From Tiliqua scincoides (Eukaryota > Chordata > Lepidosauria > Squamata > Scincidae): a stretch of DNA of 64,000 nt. Positions 36,401 through 48,400 of the stretch are shown piece after piece. The stretch is from the NCBI RefSeq assembly GCF_035046505.1, contig NC_089822.1, forward strand, positions 101,192,659-101,256,658, written 5' to 3'. The notes below the pieces were generated by a model, which was not told where the DNA came from, ran no database searches, and saw nothing but the letters and a program-made list of their open reading frames with translations. Positions within the stretch are counted from its first letter, which is position 1. Each line of letters begins with the position of its first letter. The translations under genes and the position numbers were made by a program.

Positions 36401-39400
36401 TAATTCCAGCATTTTGTTGGAGATGGTGCCACACATGGTTGGCCACCTTCAGTCTCGAAAGACTATGGTATAAGCCTACAGCACCTGATATTCCCAGTCG
36501 GTCTCCCATCCAAGTACTAACCAGGCCTGACCCTGCTTAGCTTCTGAGATCAGACAAGATCAGGCATGTGCAGGGTAACAGTAGTGGACTTTGAAAGGAA
36601 GTAGATTAATATGGGTGACTGCTTAATTAATGGGTGATTAATATGGTTGAAATATGGATGATAACTGCATGGACAAGAAGTGTGCATGCTTAAATACTTA
36701 ACTACAGTATTTGCATATCAGGAGCACCTTTAATCCAAGACACTCACAGCACACAGCACCTGCTCTTTCATTAAATCCTGGACATTTTAAATGAAGAAGA
36801 ATATCCTTCATGAAAATCAAACTGGAGAGATAACTTAGTTCTTTAATCTGCGCCAATACTGGTTTTGATTCAATGAACATCTGAGTGCACAAGAGAAGGC
36901 TGGCATCCTGAGCAAAAGTAAACCCCATTGAGTTAAGTGGGATGCGAAGTGCAAACCTAAGCAGATTTCCTCAGAAGAGAATCCCACTGGTTTCAATGGA
37001 CTTCGTTCCCTAAGAGTGCAAATTATGGGCTATGTCAGAATGCCAGATGCAAGGGAGGGCACCAGGATGAGGTCTCTTGTTATCTGGTGTGCTCCCTGGG
37101 GCATTTGGTGGGTCGCTGTGAGATACAGGAAGCTGGACTAGATGGGCCTATGGCCTGATCCAGTGGGGCTGTTCTTATGTTCTTAAATTTATGAAAGGTC
37201 ACATCAAATAGATAACATTGTCGGAGATACAAACATGCCCACGCAATTGATGGGAACTGTGAACGTGTGAGAACACCAGTATCTATTCATTGTGGGATTG
37301 TCTGCAAAAGAATATGTGTGTGAATGGATACAAGAACAAAGTATAGGAATACAAGAAGAAATTAGGTGAACCCCAAGAGGGATAATGTGAATACTTCCTC
37401 TCCCAACAAGAAAGAATGTGTAACTAATACGGTAAGGAGGGGATGGCTGCAAGGTAGGACTAAGGAGTACCTGCAGCGCTGTGTGGGTTCTGATGACCAT
37501 CTGATTTTGATACCTGGTAAGCGATGGCAAGTCCCCCAGTGTCAGCTGCATTCTCCGGAAAGGTGAAGGAGCCATTGATGCTGTGGCCCTTCAGGGAATA
37601 GCTCTCATATTGCTTCACAAGACAGTCTATACCTTCTGCTAGAACTTTTGTGTCACAAGCAGAACAGTTCTTGGGCAACACTGTGGAAAAAAGGAGAGCA
37701 TGTTCTAACTGGTGAATTAACACTTTAGTAAATTTATGTGACCAGCAGTGCAGTCGTATGCAGTTTCTCTTCTGCAGCCAGGAGGGTATGGTGAGTTACC
37801 ACTTCAGTAACTTGCATGTGACCTTCATTCCAGTCAACCCACACACACTCCCAATAAGGATAGAATGGGGGGGGAAGGGACAGGAGAAAGAAGAGTCAGT
37901 TGCATCAGCTTAGAACTTCCAACTATCCAGGACTGATCCCTGCCTCTCCTTGGGTCTATAACTAGGGTTCCCAATCCATGGTCCATGGACCACTGGTGGT
38001 CCGCAGCGCACTCCCAGGTGGTCCGCGACCTCTCTGGTGAAAAAAGAAAAAAAAATGCCCTTCCAGGAAGAAAAAAAGCCTCTGCAGCGCCAGCAGCCAA
38101 TCAGAGCAGCTCAGAGCAGCTCAGAGCCAATCAGAGCATAGCCTTTCTCTACCTCCCTTCCCTCCTTGTCTGTGAGTGCCCAGACAAGCAAAAAAGTGAA
38201 GCGCAGGTGCCTTGTAAGGTGCGCGCGTTTGTGCAGCCTCCTGGCTCTGCTGCATGGAGAGGAGAGGTGCCCTGCCACCGCTGCCTCCAGCCTGCTGCCT
38301 CCATTCCTTGACTCTGCCTTGAGGTGAGCCCTCACAGCCTGGTTTTTCAGGAGTCAAATCAGGACTGCAGCCAGCCTGGGAAGTCTCTTGGATGGGTGGG
38401 CGGGCAGGCTGCCACCGCCGCCGCCGCCACCAGAGGAGGAGGAGGAGGAGGAGGAGGTGGGGGCCCAAGGAGGGGAGGAATTGGAGTAATGAGGAGGAGG
38501 AGGAACAGGCTCCCAAAGGCATCGCTGGCTGGCTGGCTGGCTGGGGGAGTTTCCCTGGGAGTGGGTTTCTCTGGATGTGATTTCCCTGGGAGTGCAGACT
38601 CCAGCTGGCCAGGGAACACAGAGGAAGGGAGTTGGAGGCAGTGTGGCAGCAGGAGAGGGGAGAAACAGTATGCTCAACCCCCAGTCCTGGTACCCCCTCC
38701 CCAGTTGGTAGGATTGGGCCCCCCTGGATGTGCTCTTCTAACGCCCAGGGGTGGAGCAAGGGATCCAGGCAACCAGGTTTTGGCACCCCTTTTGGAGAGG
38801 GAAACAGGCAGCACCTCTGTTGTCTTACTGCAAGCTGCCCACCTGGGGAGAAGCAATCCCAGAAGTTGCAGAACAGGCACCACTGTAGCCAAGTACAGCA
38901 GGTGCAACCCCTGACTCTTCCTCCTCAGAGAGCAATAGCAGCTTTGTCCATGGGGAGCCCTCCCTCACCCCACACTTGGCCAGTTCCCCTATCTCCTCAG
39001 ATTGCAATCCTATGCATGCTTACCTTGAAGTAAGCCCCATTGACTATAATGGGACTTACTTCTGAGTAGACATGCCTAGAATGGGGCTGTTAGTCACACC
39101 GTAGCTGTGATGAACTTCTCCAGAAATTTCTCCAATTCCCGTTTAAAGGCATCTAGTCTAGACACCATCATCACATCCGGGGGCAAGGAGTTCCACAGAC
39201 GAATGGCAGAGTAGGCAGCTGTTGTTTTGTGGCTGCAGCCTACCTATAGGCTTGCTCACACTCTCTTAGCTCCAACCAAAGTAGTCCACAGCTAGAGCAT
39301 GACAGCAATTAGAAGTGAAGAGAGGCTTTTTTCCCCCTAAAGACCTTGCAGTGCACACCAAAAGGACTTTTCTTCCTGAGACATACAGCAGCCATTCTGA

Positions 39401-42400
39401 GATGTTTCTCTGAGCTGGTGCTTCCTTCACACCACTCTCTTCTCCTTCAGGACCCACCTGCCTAAATTGTGTTGAACACCTTCCTAAGGACTCTGGACTC
39501 ACAAGTGGAGGGGAGCAGGGCCAGGGCTGTGTAACAAAAGGAACTGCGGAGGGACGTGTGTGCTTTTTGTTGGTTCATTTAACTACCTTGCATGACTTGT
39601 CTATAATCCCCTTGTGCTTACCCTCCCTCTTTTTGAGGTGTTTTTTCCACACTTAAAAGAGGCAAGGGCTGTGCGTAATGTCGCCTGGTGTGGGGGAAAA
39701 GAGACTGGATTGAATTGGTGGGTGTGAAAACCTCTGAGTTGGGGGGCAATTATTATGTGTTCCATGTATTCCATGTAAACCCAAGACTTTCACAGCTAGT
39801 GAAGCAAATGCAAGTTCAACCATCACATTAATTATTAAATAATCTTCCTATGTATTACAAATTTAATTGCATTTTTTGTGTGCGAGGGTTGGGGGGTTGC
39901 ATGTGGTCCCCGCCATCTCAAAATTTTGCCTTAGTGGTCCCTGAGCTCCTAAAGGTTGGGAACCACTGGTCTATACAAATATTTTTGTCATTCAGAGCCT
40001 GGCTTTTTAAACAATACAATGCAGAAGGGATTCAGGGGAGGGATTCTTAGTTTTTCTTCCATTCTATTGGGTGGTTGTGGATAGTGGAAACTTTTAATTT
40101 GTCTTGGGCCTCGTTTATATGGTAAGAGGACATGAGTTGGTAGCTGTTTTGCTATTTTCAGCAGGAGCAGAGTTATCTGTAAGGAAGACAGATGAGTAGA
40201 AATGGGACTATTGCTGAGTTTTTGAAGTAGGGATTTTAACTTTGTTCTAACTTGATGAGCTTGGTGGTTTGCAGGCTACATATTTAGGTTGGAACTACTT
40301 TGCCACTTCACGGACAGAAACTGGAGCCATTAGTCCTCTTCAGCAAAGCAGTACTACAGTGGGGAGAAGTGGGGAGAAAATGGCTTTACCCATCACCCCT
40401 GCAGGCCCCTGTTCATTCTGCTGGGGTCCCAGACTCAAGTTTCTGACTTGAAATCATGACTGAGGAAAAAAGTGGTTGTGGCAGTGGACATCTGCAGAGA
40501 AAAATATAGCTGGAAGTAAGGTTAGTTCTCACCTGCCGCTCTCCAGAGCAAACTGCCCCCTCCTGATGACACTTTGCCCATGAGAAGTGGTGTCTGATGA
40601 GTTCAGGCCCAAAAGCAGCTGGGTACTTAGTTCTGGCCTTAGACTCCCACAAGCCAAAGCAACAGAAGGTCCAAGAGATTTCCCACATTTTTTGCAGTAC
40701 GTACCATAATAATAGAAGGAGTGCAGCAGCTCATGTGCCATGAAAAAACCCATGGCTCCAAAGTTCACAGCACTGAAAAAGACAAAGAAGAAGGGCTTAG
40801 AAACATCCAGGGCCTATAGACTAAGGGATGCCTTTGTGGGAAGCCTGTAAAAAATATCCACAGAGAACCGCCTGTTTTATTTCCCTATGGATTACTCCTT
40901 CCATATTCTCGGCCAGGTTAAAAAAAGCTAAGAAGTTTTTTGTTGCAAAGGACTGAAGTGTGTAAGAAAGAGGCTTTGTACGAACACTTGTCTTTTACTG
41001 TCCCATTAGCCTTTCTGGTCAATCAGGTTTGGTAGGTTTTTGTAATGCTTTTGTCAAGGATGGGAACACGACTCAAGTGATTCAAGTCCAATTTGTGAAA
41101 ATCAGTGCTTTTTGCTGACTCCTGTACACTCGAGTCACACACTTAGCAAAACACTTGAGTTAAAGGCCCCTGACTCGGCACTTGGCCCCACACATACAGA
41201 CTTGAGTCTGTCTGTGTCTGGGTGTGCTTGCTTATTGTTTTTGAGGCGTGAAAATCCTTGTGGTGCCATCATTCAGACCGGGCAAGCAGCAGGGAGGTTC
41301 CAGCCAGAAAGCAGAGAAGGGTTAATGTTTGCTTTTGCCTCTAAGCAGGAGGGGGAAGGCGGGAGCAGGCTCTCTTGCCTGTCTCTAAAGGAACCAACGG
41401 TCACTGGATGAAGGATGAGAGGTCTGATTTGTTTCTTTGGATGAGGGAGGGCAGGCGGAGGAGCCCAAGGGGTTTCTTGCCTTGGAATTGGTTGGAGAAG
41501 CCCAGGGGAAAAGGAGGCTGGGAAGTGAGGAGAAGGTTCGTAGAGATCACGCTTTCCAATTGCATGGCTGCTGTGAGCTCCATTGTTACTTGGGGGGAGG
41601 AAGACCCATTGAATGACCGGCTGCAGTGAGTCTACTTCTAAGTAGAACTGCAAAGGATTGGGTCATCCTGCTAAGCCTCCCAGCTGCTGCATGTGACCCT
41701 TCTCCCTCTTGCCACTTCTGATCCCACTCTCTTGCAGTCCATCCAACCCCCTCCCTCCTTGTTTACAGATGGGATGGGACGGCAGGGGAGTGTTAGTGTT
41801 AGAGGACTCACACACATACACACAAACACACACTAGAAGCAGCTGTTGTTTTTTTTTTCCATGCCTGACACATGTATTAAAAAGACTCATGATTCAAGTC
41901 TTTTAGAGTCGTGGAAATGCCCCAGGTCACTCAGAAAGTGCCCTGTAAAGACTCATTTTCAACTTGAGTCACAAGGGCGAAGACTCATGACTCAACTGAA
42001 GTCAAGCCATGCTGGATTTGCCCATCCCACTGCTTTCTGCAATATAGTGTAGTGGAGAGGTTATTTGGTTATCAGCGTTACTTCTACCCTTACCTGGGAA
42101 ATTCAGTATGGAAGAAGGGGCTACGAAACATTCCAGCAGGGAAGACAACAGCATGGCGTCTCAGGGAGTAGTAGGAATGTACAGACCAAGGAACCACTTC
42201 CCAACTGAAATAAAGAATGTAAAAAATGAGAGTGTCCGGGGAAGAGCAAATCCCAGAAGAAGGCAGGCTAGCCAAGGGGAGTAGTTCCTAGTGGTTAGTA
42301 TGCATGCACCCCTTCCACCTTCCCATGTTCCCTTTATTGGATTAGCAACTGAATGGGAAGAATCTTGGTACTTTGTATCTGCTGCCACCATCCCGGTCTA

Positions 42401-45400
42401 CAAAGACCAGGCAGAGGAGCATGTCTGGGAAAAAACACCCCTCCTAGGAGAGCATGGAACTCCAGCGGTACTTATTTAAAAAAAATCCAACCCACAGTAG
42501 TGTCTGCAGGTGAAGAGACGTGATCACCCACTGAATTACCCACCAATATGGACTAGGCAGACACAGGTTCAAAATACAAACATTAAACAAGTCCAAAAGA
42601 AAAGTGAATTAAACAAAATGGGAAAAGAAAGGGGGATAGTAAAAGTACAAGCAAGCAGGTGGAAAATGCCTGGACTTGGCTGGAATGGCCAACAAAAAGT
42701 TTTGATCAAATTGATGCCGTCACCAGTAATGCCCGGTAGACGGAGCTGGGATGCTACACAAAAGATGCTCTTACAGCCTCCATTCATCACAGACAGAGAA
42801 GGAGGAAATGACTCAGGCCAACATTTTTTTTTTCATCCCTCCTCTTCAGCTGCTCAGCGGTTCTCACTTTGGAACTTTGTTATCTGGTGTGCTCCCTGGG
42901 GCATTTGGTGGGCCGCTGTGAGATACAGGAAGCTGGACTAGATGGGCCTATGGCCTGATCCAGTGGGGCTGTTCTTATGTTCTTAACTACAATTCCCAGA
43001 AAGCCTTGCAGGTCTCTTGTTATCTGGTGTGCTCCCTGGGGCATTTGGTGGGCCGCTGTGAGATACAGGAAGCTGGACTAGATGGGCCTATGGCCTGATC
43101 CAGTGGGGCTGTTCTTATGTTCTTATGGAAATAGCATGAAGAAGTGGTTCACAGATGCACAGTAATCACACGATGACCAAAATATGAAGAGATGAGTTGC
43201 ATGTGTGAATTACTTATCATCGATCTATCAGACAGAAGTTTTCACATTACTTAATGTCACCTCCAAGGTCGTATTTTTCAATGGAGTCAGCTCTCACTTT
43301 CACAGGTTTTGGTGTTCCAAATAATCTGATCTTTCTGGAATGGCGCCATTGCGTCAGCAGCAATCTGCCACTCTTCCACTTAAAAAATTTCTGGGCTTTG
43401 TTCTCACTGCTCTACAGCACATTTGTCCCTGTTTTTTTTTTTCTTCTTCTTCCTTGTCACTAATGCATACATACTTGCGAATAAATTCCAGTGCAAAAGA
43501 AAATGATGCAATTGTACATACAGGCTGATGTGCACAGGTGTCAGATAACAAAAAGACGTGAACTAAAAACTGTGGCCAGCTGTGCACGTGCTGGTTTTCA
43601 AATTAATTTGAGAAATTCTTAAAGTTAAACTGGAAGGCAAACCCAGCAGATTGGGGGGGGGGGCAGATTAAACAATGGAAAAGTAACTTGATGTAGCAAG
43701 GAAAATCCATGCATACCTAGCTGGAGCCACAGTCTGTCTTGTAACACATCCTGTCTCCTTCATCCAATAAGCAAAACGTACCTATCTGGTAGGTGGGGAT
43801 TGACAAGACTCAGCAAAAGCCTGTTCCGTAAAGACTTTAGGCTGGCAACCACATTGTGGAAGAAGCTGTCGTCATAAATCTCCAGCTAAAGAAGAAAGCA
43901 GGCTATGAGGTTAGGATTAGTAGAGAGGCACTAAACTGGCTATCTTGGCAAAGGCAACAAATGTAACCTGGCTTTGGTATCTCATCACAAATATCTCAGA
44001 CATATGGTAAACTTCACCACTATAAGAATCATTCTCCAGCCTTCCTTCAAAAGCACTGTGTAATGGAAGATCAGAAGATCATCAGGTGGATGATGTGGTG
44101 TTGACAGCGATTCCATGTTTTGACAGCTGTTTGACAGCTCTGGGAAGGGCAGGGATGGCTCCACAGCTGTAATCAATCAAGCCCAGTGGAGACCTGGATG
44201 GACACCTGAGCTTCATTTGACCTTGATGGGACTTTGAATGAGCTAAGGAGGTAGCTCACAGCTGAGCTGCATTTGCACTTAACAAGGGGCTGCAGGATAA
44301 AAGGAGCAAAGCTATCAAACCAAAGGCTACCCTGACCAGAGGGAACATGATCCTAAGCTACCCTGATGCACAGGGAGAGGCTACCTGACCCAGAGGAAAC
44401 CAGACCAAAGGCTCCCCTGACCCAGAGGGAACCTGACCCATAACTACCCTGACCCAGAGGGAGACACTACCTCACCAAGAGCTACCTGACCCATACCTAC
44501 AGGAGAAGGGGACTGCCAGGACACTGCTGGAGGACACAGAAGAGAGGACTGCCAGGACTCTGCTGTAGAAGACTGGACTGTGCTTTGGAGATTAGACCAT
44601 GGACTTGGACTGGAGGCTTTGGACCTTTACCCACTGAGTTAAGTGGAGTTCTGGGGAGGGAAAGCATCTGGACAAGAGAACTTGAAGGGAGTGTCTGTGT
44701 TTGTAGCAATAAATTCTTGTTAATTGCTCAACTGATAAGGAGTTCTGTTCATTTCTTTGCACACCACAGCTGCTGTTCTTGGAATAGGAGGGTGTTAATT
44801 AGCCCAAAAGCGGGCATTAGAAGGGAGTTGGAATATTTGGACGGGACAAATTGGCGTAGTTGGCAGGATAGGGAAAACTGGGATAGGACACACTGTTGTC
44901 GTCTTCCCCCCCCCCCCCTCCAAATTTTTAGTTTCTTCTGCTACCTAGCTTATCAAAATTTTGACTCTGTAAAGCCTATCATACCATACAAAAACCAAGC
45001 TTTTGGTCAGTGAATGCTGCTTTTGTGGTCGTCTGCCTTCTTATCAGATTATTGTTTTATTGTTGTTTTATGGGCTGTTGTTCTATACACTGGTAATGTT
45101 TTTGAAGGAATGCTAGGTTTCAAATTTGTTTGTAAGGTACCACAAATGGAGGGAATTATGGCACATGAATGAATGAATGAATGTGGAGGTCGGTTCTATC
45201 CCATGACAATCAAGTATTCTTTGAACCCAGGGGCTTAAGCAAGAGGAGATGATGAGATGGTAGCCACAGCCTGGGTGTGCAACTTCTGGACCATCTCTTA
45301 GGGCAGTCCCATTTACAGAATATTACATTAGTTTAATATTGATGTCACCATGGCATGGACTTGTGACCAGGTCCAGTTGCAGCAGCTGAAGCTAGTTGAA

Positions 45401-48400
45401 GGCACCCCTGGCCACAGCCAACACCTAGGCTTCCAGGAGCAGCTGTGAATCCAGAAGAATCCCCAGGCTGCAGACCTGCTCTTTCAGGGAGGAGTGCAAC
45501 CTCATTTAGGACAGTGCAATAGTCCAGTATCCACATCATGATATTTCTGAACCAGGAAGACCGGCACTCTGCTTGGTGGTCTTTGGCCCACTCCAGGCCA
45601 AGTTGTGTCATATTCTTGCTAACAAAAACAAGCATGTTTGTTTCAGCAAGAACACTCTGCTCCAGAGGCGGGTTTTCGCATTTAAAAAAAATGTGAAAGC
45701 TCAGCAATCCAGAAGTGTTGGTGGTTCTGTGTAGTGATTCGCAACCCACCAGAAACCAGGTCACAACCCACAGTTTGAGAAACACTGCTGTAAGTCATAT
45801 GACAAGTGGTGTTTCATTAACCCACCTCTTGATACTCCTGATCCACTTCACTTGTTTGAAGGAGGTTCTCTGGATAACCAATCTCCACACTAAGGTTATA
45901 AATCTAAAAACATATTTGATGTTTATTGGTTTGAACATACTCTGAAACGTGTGTGTTGAGCTGAAACATATTGAGATCTAAATGTTAACTGGATTGTTGA
46001 ATTAGATATATGAAAGACTTCCCTCATTAGATTCAGCCATGGGCATCCCTCACACAGCGTAGCCTGCCTCAGCATATGCCACCAGTATCTTTTCACTAAG
46101 AATGCAGTCCTATACATGTTTGTTTGGAAATAAGTCTAGTTTGTTCAATGAAGCTTTCTTTCAGATAAATTTGCACTCTGCCTTAGGAAATGCTAGCTCG
46201 CTCACTAACTCTCTACTAGTTGCTAACAAAGCAGCTCCTTTGGCCTGCTACACTCCAGACTCCAGTCACCCTTTCCAGTCCTCACCCCTGATTACAAGGC
46301 CTTTGAGCTGCAGAACACTCTTCAGGTTTAAATTCAGGCACAACTGCCTATACACCCATCCTAATCCTGACAATCACCACAACATACCTTCTGCTTTGCC
46401 TCTTGGTGGGCCTGCTTGTCCATCCACTTTACCTGATCCAGGTGGTTGTGGAAGGCATCTCGAATCTCGGAGAACATCTGCTCAGCCTGGCGAGGAAAAG
46501 GAGAGAGATTTATTAACCAGTCTCAAATACAAAAATGTGAATTTTTCCTGAAAATCCTTAGTAAAAGATGACCTTTGACATTTCTCAGTTTTGCTAGAGT
46601 TTTCCTTTTAATTTAGTCAACTTTTTTCTCTCTCAGAGAAGTCAGTTTGTAGCAGCACAAACAACAAAAGATTCCTGTAGCACCTTAAAAACTCAGTCAA
46701 TAAAGCATATAGGCCATTAATAAAGGTCAGACTCAGGAAGGCCAAGAGCTTATGAAGCAATTAAAGACATTATTGGTGTTTGTTATGCAAAATAGGCAGG
46801 CTGTTTTGCATAACAATGTCTTTAATTGCTTTAATCTTCTGAGCTGAAAAAGGGTATTCTTCAGACTTGGATTGCCATATTTATTTACTTTTATTTAATT
46901 GAGAGGTTGTATATTTATGTTTATTTCTGCATCTTTTCTCTTGATGTAAATTATATGCATAATACAATAAAGTTATGAGATATGCTAGGGAGATACCATT
47001 TCTGGTAGCATATCACTAAGGTAGTGTCATCTCGCAAAGGAAATGCTGGTTAGTATTTCAGGTGTCACTGGAAAGGCTCAAACTGAGCTTGCTGGACTGC
47101 TGTTTAATCTGTTGAAGTGAATGGTTTTTCAATTCACTTTATTGGACTGGGAACAGGATTGACCCAAGTAGATCTGTCACCCCTGCCAGCACCTCCCTCC
47201 ACCAGCACAAGCCTCACCAGCTTTGGCATCCTCAGTGGCTCATTCTTGAAAGTGACTGGGAGAATTCTGGGAGTGGAACCTCCCTGGTCCCAGCATTCTT
47301 TCCATCTAGTCTCTTTACGAGAAGCAGCTGGGGAGGCGAGACACCTCTAGTGGCCCTTGCTTCAGCTGTTTTCTAGCAGCCCTCCTAGAGCACTCAGGAA
47401 AACATACAACAGCAACAGAGCTGGAGTATGAAGAGGTCTCCCCCTCAATCTTCCTCTTATACGCTCCAAGGAAAGCCTGTGAGAGGAGGCAGCCAGGAAG
47501 ATCTGGCAAGCAGCTAAGGCAGGTTGCTGCCTCCCCCAGTTTCCTGCCTGAAGCAAGGGGGCTCCCCTAGCCACACAGTTGGGTCACACCTGATTGGGAG
47601 ACACAATAATTCCTAAGCATCAGGGCTGGTGAGGAACTCTCCCCAGGTGCACCAGTATTCTAAAACTTTCTCAAAGCATGGTTGGCAACAGTACACAGAC
47701 ATACCCTAGAGATTTTCTTATATATTCTTAAGTGCACAATACATATCAAAGGGAAAAAATAACCTAAGTTAATTATAAGGGAAGCTGGAAGGAACTTATC
47801 CATCACTATTTGTAAGCGCTATTTGGAATCAGAATGCTGCCAGATCCTGCACAAAGCAAATTTTGGCAGAAGACATGCTGTTCTGAAACTATGCCAAAGG
47901 AGACACAGAATTCATCAGAATGCAGGGGGTTCTGTGAATGATACTAGAAGTCTCTATGCTGCATATATCTACGGTGCCAATGTGTCATGAAGACAATGTC
48001 TCTGTAACTGCATAGCATACATGTCGGAGAAGCCTTCCAGAGCTAGCAAAAGCACGCCAGAACCCACTGAACACACCCTGTCCTCTTATCTTCACTCCTC
48101 CTTTCCTTTTGCTTCAGTCCTGCTCTATCTTTCCAGAGGAGTTTCTTCAACATTTCCATCTTTTGGCTGTTTGCCTGAGGTCCCAGGGCCTACCAGGTTT
48201 TTCCCACTCACCCACAATCCCTCTGTACACGTCTAATTTTTCCTGGTGGTTTCTTTGGAAAATGTCTGCAAGAAAGGTGTATATCAGGGGTGTCCAAACA
48301 TTTTGGCAGAAGGGCCACATCATCTCTCTGACACTGTGTCAGGGGGGCAGGAAAGAAAAGAATTAATTTACATTTCAAATTTGAATAAATTTACATAAAT

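Noticed and set aside
38121-38786. 221-codon minus-strand frame in the GC-rich block
   Set aside because: Low-complexity Pro/Ser/Leu translation inside an hAT element, with overlapping long frames on the other strand; a by-product of GC content.
46620-46720. Known amniote repeat phrase 'tcctgtagcaccttaaaaac'
   Set aside because: It resembles a common reptile interspersed repeat, but boundaries and family could not be set from the sequence alone.
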